Shown here one piece after another: positions 1 through 6,618 of a stretch of 33,782 nt of DNA. The translations under genes and the position numbers were made by a program. The notes under the pieces were generated by a model. The model did no database searches. It had not been told where the DNA came from and saw only the letters and a list, made by a program, of their open reading frames with translations. The DNA is from Oscillospiraceae bacterium (GTDB lineage Bacteria > Bacillota > Clostridia > Oscillospirales > UBA929), in the NCBI GenBank assembly GCA_009777475.1, contig WRLU01000022.1:1-33782 (forward strand), given 5' to 3'. The stretch's first letter is position 1, and each line of letters begins with the position of its first letter.

Positions 1-58
1 GAGGTTCCTTTGTCGTTACATCGCCAAATTGCCGGCGCAGCATTTCTATCTCTTTCAT
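1..58 (-). CDS. Partial ORF leaving the left edge (possible transposase start)
   Basis: On the minus strand an ATG at 58 opens 19 codons (MKEIEMLRRQFGDVTTKEP) before the window ends. The same ORF start occurs at the right end. I do not recognise the family. No Shine-Dalgarno sequence precedes it; the ATG lies 7 nt after a perfect -10 box, as in a leaderless message. Its place just inside a sharp repeat boundary makes a transposase or recombinase a reasonable guess, but that is inference. Confidence 0.4.
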   Translation of the reverse strand, partial: MKEIEMLRRQFGDVTTKEP

Positions 59-64
59 ACGCTC

Positions 65-93
65 ATTATATTGACCGCAGAATATTATGTCAA
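65..93 (-). promoter_or_regulatory. Perfect sigma-A consensus promoter, outward (left copy)
   Basis: On the minus strand TTGACA (93-88), a 17-nt spacer and TATAAT (70-65) match the vegetative consensus at every position. The expected start site falls on the ATG at 58. It lies inside the terminal repeat and reads out of the window. Confidence 0.75.
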
Positions 94-131
94 CCAACAG
101 TGGTTACAAAACTAAATCGCCGTGGCATAGT

Positions 132-159
132 AAGAAGAGACAAGCAAGAAGAGACAAGC
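132..159. repeat. Tandem 14-bp direct repeat (2 copies)
   Basis: AAGAAGAGACAAGC occurs twice head to tail (132-145 and 146-159), immediately inside the boundary of the left terminal repeat. It may be a small slippage duplication or be linked to insertion of the element; nothing further can be said. Confidence 0.8.
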
Positions 160-185
160 TTTAATCGGGATGGCAATACACGGTA

Positions 186-212
186 CACATCCTACCCCTG
201 CCGCATACCATA
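186..212 (+). promoter_or_regulatory. Possible sporulation (sigma-K/sigma-E type) promoter for dpaA
   Basis: CATACCATA at 204-212 matches the sigma-K -10 pattern CATANNNTA and is close to the sigma-E form. A CACA at 186-189 could be the short -35 (mACm), though the 14-nt gap is about 2 nt shorter than usual. No sigma-A promoter is evident here. In Bacillus subtilis the equivalent spoVF operon is sigma-K dependent, which makes this reading plausible. Confidence 0.35.
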
Positions 213-246
213 ATATTAAAGACACAGGCAGGAGGGAAAAAGAGAT

Positions 247-990
247 ATGCACCAAAAAATTTCTGTTATACAGGGGGATGCCCGCAATGCGCGGCTGTGC
301 GGGCTTTTATGTTCAGACGGCAGGGACGCTCGTTTGTTCGCCATTGAGCAGATTAGGGAGGCGGCGGACTGGGGACATATCATTGTCCTCCCAGTAAAGG
401 GAGTGTCAAGCCAAATCCTGAACGGACTTTTAACAGGCAATCAAATTCTTGTTACCGGCGAGGATTTTCTCGACCGGGAGGATTTTGCTATTTTGAATGC
501 AGTAGCTACCACTGAAGGGGCATTAGAATTTGCCATGCACCAAATGCCGCGTACTTTGCACGGAGCCAGCACCATCTGCATTGGCTACGGCAGAATTGGA
601 AAGTTGTTATGCCGCAGCCTTCAGGCGTTGGGCGCAAACGTAACTGGCGCGGCACGGCGGGCAGAGCATTTTGCTTTAATGGAGGCACACCGGATACGGC
701 AGCTTCACACACACCATCTCGATGGACAGCTAGGGCAGTTTGACCTTGTAATCAATACGGTGCCGCACCCTGTTTTAATGCACGCACGTTTGCGTGAGCT
801 GCCGCCCGATTGCCTTATAATTGATTTGGCATCGGCACCGGGCGGTGTTGATTTCAAGGCAGCAGAGCAGCTTGGGCTGAGCTGTTACTGGGAGCGTGGG
901 CTGCCGGGCAAATGCTCCCCCGAAAGCGCGGCTGAGTATATGCGCGACACACTATACCGTATTTTAGAGGAAAGGGGAGCAGGGGTGTGA
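247..990 (+). CDS. dpaA: Dipicolinate synthase subunit A
   Basis: Together with DpaB it makes dipicolinic acid from a lysine-pathway intermediate in the mother cell during sporulation; the product is stored in the spore core with calcium. The 247-aa protein shows the family pattern: an N-terminal region with GDAR, a VLPV segment, an A-T-T-E-G-A helix leading into a Rossmann motif GYGRIG near residues 116-121, and a C-terminal DLASAPGG...GLPGK stretch typical of SpoVFA. Bacillus SpoVFA is nearer 300 aa. The shortfall seems to lie in the N-terminal half, between the VLPV strand and the ATTEGA helix, so the protein is compact rather than cut. The start is set by GGAGGG ten bases upstream. The stop overlaps the dpaB start by 4 nt, so the two are translationally coupled. 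Confidence 0.9.
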   Translation: MHQKISVIQGDARNARLCGLLCSDGRDARLFAIEQIREAADWGHIIVLPVKGVSSQILNGLLTGNQILVTGEDFLDREDFAILNAVATTEGALEFAMHQMPRTLHGASTICIGYGRIGKLLCRSLQALGANVTGAARRAEHFALMEAHRIRQLHTHHLDGQLGQFDLVINTVPHPVLMHARLRELPPDCLIIDLASAPGGVDFKAAEQLGLSCYWERGLPGKCSPESAAEYMRDTLYRILEERGAGV

Positions 991-1562
991 ATGAGATTAA
1001 AATAGGATTTGCCATATGTGCTTCATTTTGCACATTTCCGCGAATTATGCCGATTTTAGAATCACTCTGTAAAGATGGAGCTGACGTAACCGCTGTTTTT
1101 TCAGAAATGGCATACGGCACAGATACTCGTTTTGGAAAAGCCGCCGACTGGGTTGCCAGAGCGGAGGCGGCAACAGGAAAGCCGGTTATTTGCACCATTG
1201 CCGGGGCAGAGCCTATCGGACCGGAGAAGAGATTTGATATTATCATTGCGTCTCCTGCAACAGGCAATACCATTGCCAAGCTTGCCAATGGCATTACCGA
1301 TACAGCCGTGACTATGGCATGCAAAAGCCACTTGCGTAATCGAAGACCTATACTTTTGGGTGTATCCACAAACGATGGTTTGTCAGCTTCCCACGCGAAT
1401 ATCGGCATTTTGATGAACCGCAAGAACATCTTTTTTGTCCCATACCGGCAGGACGATTCCTTAAATAAACCAAACAGCCTTGTAGCAGAATTCGAGCAAA
1501 TCCCGGCACTGGTCAGGCCTGTGCTTCAAGGAGTGCAGGCCCAGCCTGTATTACTGACATAA
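987..1562 (+). CDS. dpaB: Dipicolinate synthase subunit B (flavoprotein)
   Basis: The 191-aa partner of DpaA belongs to the flavin-binding flavoprotein family (SpoVFB). Family features visible are the N-terminal IGFAICASFCTF strand-loop, IIASPATGNTIAKLANGITD in the middle (the flavin-contact region of this fold), and a late G-V-S-T-N-D-G segment. The start is GTG at 987, overlapping the dpaA stop as GTGA; the nearby ATG at 991 is out of frame and soon stopped. The overlap and shared strand indicate a two-gene operon expressed late in sporulation. No lysine-pathway gene (dapG, asd) adjoins it, unlike Bacillus. Confidence 0.9.
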   Translation: MNEIKIGFAICASFCTFPRIMPILESLCKDGADVTAVFSEMAYGTDTRFGKAADWVARAEAATGKPVICTIAGAEPIGPEKRFDIIIASPATGNTIAKLANGITDTAVTMACKSHLRNRRPILLGVSTNDGLSASHANIGILMNRKNIFFVPYRQDDSLNKPNSLVAEFEQIPALVRPVLQGVQAQPVLLT

Positions 1563-1771
1563 GGTTAATCACCATAAGGCAGGCACGATAACCTGCCCAT
1601 CGAATATTAACGAGCGAAATAAATAATGGAACAGTAAGCACATCTGCATATCGCAGACTAAGCCTCTCACTCCTTCATCGGCAATGAAATTGCCTTTATT
1701 GGCAGCTTGTCGCCGTCATTGTCAAATTCACGCTTCCTTTCCGCAGGGTTTACGGTATCGGCAATCAAGCC

Positions 1772-1794
1772 GCGTGCTTTCGCACGCTTCTCTT
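1772..1794 (+). terminator. Possible terminator after dpaAB
   Basis: GCGTGC (1772-1777), loop TTTC and GCACGC (1782-1787) form a 6-bp GC-rich stem followed by the T-rich run TTCTCTT. It is short and about 210 nt after dpaB, so this is a weak call. Confidence 0.35.
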
Positions 1795-1821
1795 GACAAA
1801 CGCCTGGATAACTTATAGTAT
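1793..1821 (+). promoter_or_regulatory. Sigma-A promoter upstream of larE
   Basis: TTGACA (1793-1798), a 17-nt spacer and TAGTAT (1816-1821) make a strong vegetative promoter. It lies about 130 nt before the larE start, leaving a leader of that length. It marks the start of the 2-12 kb cluster. Confidence 0.6.
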
Positions 1822-1954
1822 TCGTATGTAATGGATACGTTCAAAGGCTAATCTTGCAGTATCTAAATCGGCAAAAAACTCCGTTATCAGTTCACGTTTT
1901 AGTTTTCGGTCATGTCTGTTACAAGCAAATATTTAAGATGGGGGTTTTACTGCT

Positions 1955-2815
1955 GTGGAAAAAGAGTTGCTTCAGAAGGATGAAAGGCTAAAGCAATATT
2001 TGCGAGAGCTCGGCAGCGTTGCTGTCGCGTTTTCGGGTGGTGTCGATTCTACGTTTTTGCTAAGGTCGGCAAAGGATGTCTTAGGTGAATGGGCTATCGC
2101 AGTAACCGCGCGTTCCTGTTCATTTCCTGAACGCGAGCTGAAGGAAGCGGTTCGTTTTTGCAGGAAGGAAGGAATCCGTCACCTCATATGTGATTCGGAG
2201 GAATTGGATATTGAAGGGTTTTCTCAGAACCCTGTCAACCGGTGCTACTTGTGCAAGAATGAGCTGTTTACAAAAATACGGTCGGTTGCACAGGCTCAGG
2301 GAATCGCTCACGTGGCGGAGGGATCGAACATAGATGATAACGCAGATTACCGTCCGGGGCATGTCGCCGTTGAGGAGCAGGGCGTAAAAAGCCCCCTGCG
2401 CTACGCCGGACTGACAAAAAACGAAATTCGCATTCTCTCTAAAAAAATCGGTCTGTCAACTTGGGACAAGCAGTCATTTGCCTGTCTGTCGTCCCGATTC
2501 CCTTATGGGGAAAGCATTACAGCCGAAAGGCTTTCCATGATTGACAAGGCGGAACAGTTTCTGATAGACACAGGCTTTAAGCAGATCAGGGTACGTTATC
2601 ATGGGGAGCTTGCACGTATCGAAACCGACCAAGATGGGTTTCGCCTGCTTGAGGAGCCGTCACTGCGCGGGATAATATATGATGAGTTCAAGAAAATCGG
2701 GTTCACATATGTCGCCTCAGACTTGCTGGGTTATCGCATGGGCAGTATGAACGAAGCTATGGATCCAGCCGTAAGCCAGCCCGCGTCACCTAGTAAATCT
2801 AAAGTCAACATCTAA
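1955..2815 (+). CDS. larE: LarE-type ATP-dependent sulfur transferase
   Basis: LarE proteins adenylate a carboxylated pyridine substrate with a PP-loop and insert sulfur, which in Lactobacillus comes from the enzyme's own cysteine; the known product is the nickel-pincer cofactor of lactate racemase. Seen here: PP-loop SGGVDS at residues 27-32, RCYLCK at 96-101, and ACLSSRFPYG with Cys177, which matches the sacrificial Cys176 of L. plantarum LarE. Length 286 aa is usual. The start is GTG at 1955 with a weak GGGGG upstream; no in-frame ATG is better. LarB, LarC and LarA are not nearby, so lactate racemase activation is not the obvious role. Its neighbours deal with methionine-like compounds, so it may supply sulfur to a different small molecule (inference). 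Confidence 0.85.
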   Translation: MEKELLQKDERLKQYLRELGSVAVAFSGGVDSTFLLRSAKDVLGEWAIAVTARSCSFPERELKEAVRFCRKEGIRHLICDSEELDIEGFSQNPVNRCYLCKNELFTKIRSVAQAQGIAHVAEGSNIDDNADYRPGHVAVEEQGVKSPLRYAGLTKNEIRILSKKIGLSTWDKQSFACLSSRFPYGESITAERLSMIDKAEQFLIDTGFKQIRVRYHGELARIETDQDGFRLLEEPSLRGIIYDEFKKIGFTYVASDLLGYRMGSMNEAMDPAVSQPASPSKSKVNI

Positions 2816-2855
2816 AAAACCATTTTTAGGCTTGACTGCAAAAGGAGTGATACGC

Positions 2856-3782
2856 ATGACATTGCAGCAAATTTATTACGCACTCACTGTCGCCGAAACG
2901 GGTTCAATGAATAAGGCAGCCGAAAAGCTGATTGTTTCGCAGCCGTCATTGAGCGGTGCCATAAAAGTATTAGAACGATACGCTGGCATAAAGATATTTC
3001 TGCGCACTAGCAAGGGAATGACGGTCACAGGTGAAGGTGCAGAGTTTTTAACCTACGCCCGCCAAGTATACCAACAGTACGAGCTTTTGTTGAAAAAATA
3101 CGGTGAAACAGGTGATATAAAGCGAAAATTCGGAGTGTCTGCACAGCATTATTCTTTTGCGGTTAAGGCATTTGTAGAAATGGTTAAGCACTTTGACACA
3201 AGAAATTATGAGTTTGCCATAAGGGAGACCAAAACCTATGATGTAATACAGGATGTCGGCACACTAAGAAGTGAAATAGGCATTTTATATCTTAGTAGCT
3301 TTAACCGCAAAATCATCGAAAAGATGCTCTGTGAAAACGAGCTCTCCTTTCATCATCTTGTAAATTGCCAAGCTCATGTATATTTGTGGAATGGTCATCC
3401 TCTGGCAGGCGAAAAATCCATACGGTTTAAGCAACTGCGTGAATATCCATGCTTGTCTTTTGAGCAGGGAGAGAGGGGTTCATTCTATTTTGCGGAGGAA
3501 ATACTGAGCGAAAACCACTATGGGCGTATTATCAAGGCCTGCGACAGGGCGACAATGCTGAATCTTATGGTTGGGCTGAACGGATATACCCTTTGCTCCG
3601 GTATCATCTGCAATGAACTGAACGGCGATGATTACGTGGCTGTTGCCTTTGAGCTGGATGAAGAAAACCAGAGCGGTACCATGGAAATAGGCTATATTAA
3701 AAAGAAGTATGGTGTATTGAGCGAGATAGGGGAAATTTATTTAGGGGAAATCAGGAGGTATTTACGAAAGACGGAGCTATAG
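2856..3782 (+). CDS. LysR-family transcriptional regulator
   Basis: 308 aa. The N-terminal winged helix-turn-helix is classic LysR: LQQIYYALTVAETGSMNKAA, then QPSLSGAIKVLE and F-L-R-T-S-K-G-M. The C-terminal two-lobed effector domain (about residues 90-308) is divergent. The start is ATG 2856, preceded by AAAGGAG; an upstream in-frame TTG lacks this support. It lies 40 nt after larE on the same strand and about 60 nt before the promoter of the metQ operon, so it probably controls that operon in response to an imported or made sulfur amino acid. The ligand cannot be read from sequence. Confidence 0.88.
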   Translation: MTLQQIYYALTVAETGSMNKAAEKLIVSQPSLSGAIKVLERYAGIKIFLRTSKGMTVTGEGAEFLTYARQVYQQYELLLKKYGETGDIKRKFGVSAQHYSFAVKAFVEMVKHFDTRNYEFAIRETKTYDVIQDVGTLRSEIGILYLSSFNRKIIEKMLCENELSFHHLVNCQAHVYLWNGHPLAGEKSIRFKQLREYPCLSFEQGERGSFYFAEEILSENHYGRIIKACDRATMLNLMVGLNGYTLCSGIICNELNGDDYVAVAFELDEENQSGTMEIGYIKKKYGVLSEIGEIYLGEIRRYLRKTEL

Positions 3783-3816
3783 GGTTAAGTTATAACAAGC
3801 AATAGATATTAAAAAT

Positions 3817-3845
3817 TAGACAATGGCGAGAACTCATGCTATAAT
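3817..3845 (+). promoter_or_regulatory. Promoter of the metQ-metN-metI operon
   Basis: TAGACA (3817-3822), a 17-nt spacer and TATAAT (3840-3845), with TG one base before the -10 (extended -10). One mismatch to consensus in the -35. The start site should fall near 3852. Confidence 0.65.
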
Positions 3846-3853
3846 GCCGAGTA

Positions 3854-3876
3854 TGTTCATATGTATTATATGAACA
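3854..3876. promoter_or_regulatory. Palindrome at the metQ transcription start (operator or 5' hairpin)
   Basis: TGTTCATAT (3854-3862) and ATATGAACA (3868-3876) are perfect 9-bp arms around GTATT. The palindrome begins about 9 nt after the -10 box, so it covers the predicted start site. It could be a repressor operator or a hairpin at the extreme 5' end of the mRNA. It is a candidate site for the upstream LysR protein, although LysR activators usually bind further upstream. Confidence 0.5.
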
Positions 3877-3898
3877 ATAAAATTGAGGAGGCGGCAAT

Positions 3899-3970
3899 AT
3901 GTATTCGATTATCTTAAGGATGATGAGGAAAAACTTTCGTAACGGGCGAATGTGCAGGATGCGATGTTAA
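3899..3970 (+). CDS. Met/Arg-rich 23-codon leader peptide or microprotein
   Basis: ATG 3899 to TAA 3970 encodes MYSIILRMMRK followed by NFRNGRMCRMRC. The RBS GAGGAGGCGG is strong and correctly spaced, so translation is likely. Five of 23 residues are Met, six are Arg and two are Cys, with a clustered MCRMRC end. It sits between the operon promoter and metQ (43 nt before metQ). It could act as a leader that senses charged Met-, Cys- or Arg-tRNA, or be a small product in its own right. No clear terminator/antiterminator pair is visible after it, so simple attenuation is unproven. Confidence 0.5.
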   Translation: MYSIILRMMRKNFRNGRMCRMRC

Positions 3971-4013
3971 TTGTTTCCAGGCCAAAAAATTAAAATTTGA
4001 AAGGTGATTTATT

Positions 4014-4883
4014 ATGAAAACAAATAAACTGGTAAAAATCCTATCCCTCGCTATTAGCCTTACGCTCTCTTTTGCCCTGCTGGCAGGTTGCTCCAATAAT
4101 GGCGATACCTCTAGGCAGATACCTGATGAAGGCGATACGTCCGCTGTTGAGATAAAAGTCGGGGTATGCGCAGGCCCATACGAGGATATGTTCCGTGAGG
4201 CCATCGAGCCATCGCTGAAGGAAAAGGGCTACACACTAGAATACGTACAGTTTTCAGACTATGTGCAGCCGAACAGGGCTCTGGACGCGGGCGAGATTAA
4301 CGTGAACATTTTCCAGCATTCGGTTTACTTAAAAAATTTTTCTGAGGAACACGGCCTTGACCTGGTTCACATCACCGAAATACCAACAGCGGGCATGGGC
4401 ATTTTCTCGGACGGCACCGCCTCCATTGATAAAGTACAGGATGGTGCGGAGGTAGCTATCCCCAATGATGTTACCAATCTGGCTCGTGCCATTCGTGTAT
4501 TGGAACAGGCCGGTCTTGTAAGGCTTGACCCGGATGTGGATCCCGCGGAGGCGACACAATATACGCTTTCCGAAAATCCGAAGAATCTTAAATTTGTGGA
4601 GATTGAGGCACCACAGCTCCCAAGAAGCCTCGAAAGTGTGGATTTAGCGGTGATTAACGGTAATTTCGCCCTTGACGCGGGACTGAACCTGTCCGATGCT
4701 TTATTTAATGAAAAATTGCAAGAGGGCTATGTAAATGTCATCGCGGTCAGAGCAGAGGACGAGAACGCTGAGTTCGCAAAGGATATTGTTTCGACTGTCC
4801 ATTCTGATGCTTTCAGAAGTGTCATTGAGGATGACTCAAAGCAGTATGTTTCATTCTTCCGGCCTAAGGATTACGAGCAGTAA
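4014..4883 (+). CDS. metQ: MetQ-type substrate-binding lipoprotein (NLPA family)
   Basis: Extracellular lipid-anchored receptor of a methionine-type ABC importer. A signal peptide (residues 1-25) ends in lipobox LLAGC with Cys26 as the lipid site. The mature protein has the NLPA pattern: VGVCAGPYEDM, FSDYVQPNRALDAGEI, NIFQHSVYLKNF and IPTAGMGIFS, then a hinge N-D-V-T-N-L-A-R-A. 289 aa is slightly longer than typical MetQ. ATG 4014 follows GAAAGGTG. First structural gene of the importer; metN and metI follow. It may carry methionine, its oxides or an analogue; the family does not settle this. Confidence 0.88.
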   Translation: MKTNKLVKILSLAISLTLSFALLAGCSNNGDTSRQIPDEGDTSAVEIKVGVCAGPYEDMFREAIEPSLKEKGYTLEYVQFSDYVQPNRALDAGEINVNIFQHSVYLKNFSEEHGLDLVHITEIPTAGMGIFSDGTASIDKVQDGAEVAIPNDVTNLARAIRVLEQAGLVRLDPDVDPAEATQYTLSENPKNLKFVEIEAPQLPRSLESVDLAVINGNFALDAGLNLSDALFNEKLQEGYVNVIAVRAEDENAEFAKDIVSTVHSDAFRSVIEDDSKQYVSFFRPKDYEQ

Positions 4884-4899
4884 AAAATTATTGGGCGCG

Positions 4900-4916
4900 G
4901 GTGGTGCCAGCACACC
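4900..4916 (+). promoter_or_regulatory. Small intercistronic stem-loop between metQ and metN
   Basis: GGTG-G-TG (4900-4906) pairs with CACACC (4911-4916) around CCAG with one bulged G. It stands in the 62-nt gap between the receptor and ATPase genes. Such hairpins can protect the upstream part of a message and raise receptor yield; that role is inference. Confidence 0.3.
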
Positions 4917-4945
4917 ATCCGCATCCTTTCAAACAGGTGAAGGTT

Positions 4946-5959
4946 ATGATTGAATTTCAAAATGTGTCTGTGGATTTCAAGCAGAAAACAGGAAAACTAA
5001 CGGCCGTGCGGGAGGTTTCTTTCAAAATTGAAAAGGGTGAGATATTCGGCATAGCTGGCTCTAGCGGAGCGGGAAAGAGTACACTTATGCGAACCATCAA
5101 TTTGCTGCAAAGCCCCACATCCGGCCATCTGTTAGTCGGCGGCAAAAACATTACCAAATACCGGGGTAAGCCCCTGAGGGATCATCGCAGAAGCGTAGGT
5201 ATGATTTTTCAGCATTTCAACCTTGCTGATAACCTGACGGTATATCAGAATATTGCTTTTGTACTGCGAACAGCTGGAAAAACTCCAGCGGAAACAGAAA
5301 AAGCTGTTTGTGAATATCTTTCTTTGGTGGGGCTTTCGGAAAAGGCTGGTGCTTATCCAAGCAAGCTGTCTGGCGGACAAAAACAGCGTGTAGCAATTGC
5401 TCGGGCATTAGCGGGCGGCGCGAATATATTACTTTGCGATGAGCCGACCTCCGCGCTGGATGCCGAAACTACAATATCCATCCTGAACCTGATAAAGAGC
5501 CTGAGCAAGCAGCTGGGTATCACTGTTGTCATTATCACCCATGAACTAGAGGTTATTAAAAGCATTTGCAGCCGCTGTGCCGTTATGGACGGAGGGAATC
5601 TGATAGAGTTAGGGGATGTTTATGATTTATTTACCAAGCCACAGCATGATTACACGAGGCAGCTTATAGGCCACGTACACAAGCATGAATTGCCTTTAAA
5701 GGCACTCAGGAGCATGGATGGGCTGCTGGTCCGGCTGACCTTCCGGGGCTGGCAGGCCAACACCCCAGTCATATCTGATGCCACGGTGCGTTTTGGGGTT
5801 AATTTCAATATTTTAGCTGGGCGTGTTGAATACATCGGGGGTAAGCCGCTGGGCATTTTGTATGTAAATCCTTTGGGAAATCCTGAATCCGTCCGTCACG
5901 CATTGGATTATTTAAAAGAAGTGGTTAGGGAAGTGGAGGTAATTGATAATGGGGTTTGA
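4946..5959 (+). CDS. metN: MetN-type methionine ABC transporter ATPase
   Basis: 337-aa cytoplasmic ATPase of the importer. Walker A GSSGAGKS is at 38-45, the Q-loop at FQHFNL (88-93), signature LSGGQ at 141-145, Walker B ILLCDEP at 161-167 and the switch histidine in ITHE. After about residue 250 comes a C-terminal NIL domain (LVRLTFRGW ... GVNFNILAGRVE), the ligand-binding domain through which methionine shuts down E. coli MetNI. ATG 4946 follows AGGTGAAGG; a longer upstream frame lacks a better RBS. Its last 11 nt overlap metI. The NIL domain implies direct feedback by the transported compound. Confidence 0.92.
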   Translation: MIEFQNVSVDFKQKTGKLTAVREVSFKIEKGEIFGIAGSSGAGKSTLMRTINLLQSPTSGHLLVGGKNITKYRGKPLRDHRRSVGMIFQHFNLADNLTVYQNIAFVLRTAGKTPAETEKAVCEYLSLVGLSEKAGAYPSKLSGGQKQRVAIARALAGGANILLCDEPTSALDAETTISILNLIKSLSKQLGITVVIITHELEVIKSICSRCAVMDGGNLIELGDVYDLFTKPQHDYTRQLIGHVHKHELPLKALRSMDGLLVRLTFRGWQANTPVISDATVRFGVNFNILAGRVEYIGGKPLGILYVNPLGNPESVRHALDYLKEVVREVEVIDNGV

Positions 5960-6605
5960 TCTAAGGCAGGCTCTGCTGGAGGCGTTTGAAGAAACTGCGC
6001 TTATGTCCGGTGCTTCATTGCTGTCAGCCGTAGTCATAGGCGGAGTGCTTGGCCTTTTGTTATACGCCACAAGCAGCCGCTTGTTTGTCCGGAATAGAAT
6101 TATAAATCAAACAGCTGGCGTTATTATAAATGTGGTGCGTTCAATCCCATTTTTGATATTGCTGGTGCTACTGATACCGCTGTCAAAGGCAGTGGTGAAT
6201 ACCACCATCGGCCCGGCGGCTGTAGTTATTCCGCTTTCGATTGCCGCAATTGCTTTTTTTGCCAGGCTTGCCGATGCATCATTTTCCGATGTGAATCAGG
6301 GCGTTATAGAAGCATATATCTCTACAGGTGCAAGTAAATGGTCTGTTATTGCCCGGATTCTGCTGCCTGAAGCACTGCCCTCCCTTGTGCGGAATGTTAC
6401 AGTTACAGCGGTATCGCTCGTTGGTTTTTCGGCTATGGCAGGTACAGTGGGCGGCGGCGGGATTGGCGACCTTGCCATCCGGTACGGCTATCAGCGTTAT
6501 CAGCCTGAGGTTATGCTCATATGCGTTGCAATACTTATCCTGTTTGTACAGGGTATTCAGCTAACCGGAGATTTGATTGCCAAGAGTTTAGATAAAAAAC
6601 AGTAA
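5949..6605 (+). CDS. metI: MetI-type ABC transporter permease
   Basis: 218-aa membrane permease with about five hydrophobic segments. The ABC-importer EAA loop is visible as EAYISTGASKWSVIARILLPEALP (in two adjoining pieces), the contact site for MetN. NVVRSIPFLILLVLL is typical of the MetI family. ATG 5949 has GGAGG nine bases upstream; a TTG two codons earlier is possible but unnecessary. It overlaps the end of metN, so the two subunits are coupled. Confidence 0.92.
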   Translation: MGFDLRQALLEAFEETALMSGASLLSAVVIGGVLGLLLYATSSRLFVRNRIINQTAGVIINVVRSIPFLILLVLLIPLSKAVVNTTIGPAAVVIPLSIAAIAFFARLADASFSDVNQGVIEAYISTGASKWSVIARILLPEALPSLVRNVTVTAVSLVGFSAMAGTVGGGGIGDLAIRYGYQRYQPEVMLICVAILILFVQGIQLTGDLIAKSLDKKQ

Positions 6606-6618
6606 AGGAATAAGTCTT

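Larger units (their letters stand above)
1..131. repeat. Left terminal inverted repeat (131 bp), likely mobile-element end
   Basis: Bases 1-131 are the exact reverse complement of 33652-33782; identity stops at 132 versus 33651. The repeat holds an outward promoter and the start of a reading frame leaving the window. Promoter plus gene start close to a sharp repeat boundary fits the left end of an insertion sequence present in several copies. The outer limit is simply the window edge, so the true repeat is probably longer and 131 may reflect an assembler overlap length. A tandem 14-bp repeat lies directly inside the boundary. Confidence 0.9.
1563..1954. other. 392-bp gap: weak hairpins, a promoter and a possible decayed minus-strand ORF
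   Basis: No intact gene is visible. The gap holds a 6-bp hairpin (GGCAGG/CCTGCC, 1577-1596) without a T-run, a second hairpin at 1772-1787, a good promoter at 1793-1821, and a minus-strand open frame from about 1800 down to a stop at 1667. The open frame reads ...KARGLIADTVNPAERKRE then ...LPIKAISLPMKE with no start codon. Its composition looks protein-like, so it may be the broken end of a lost mobile-element gene, but I cannot name a family. Confidence 0.45.

Noticed and set aside
854..1429. 191-codon minus-strand open frame
   Set aside because: Antisense to dpaA/dpaB with no supporting motifs; the sense genes are clear families.
3846..4013. SAM (S-box) riboswitch before metQ
   Set aside because: The conserved S-box core and a terminator stem are not present; the leader instead has a palindrome and a small ORF.
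4896..4916. T-box-like GGGTGGTGCC segment between metQ and metN
   Set aside because: It lacks the ACCGCG part of the T-box sequence and there is no stem I or terminator; it is only a small hairpin.
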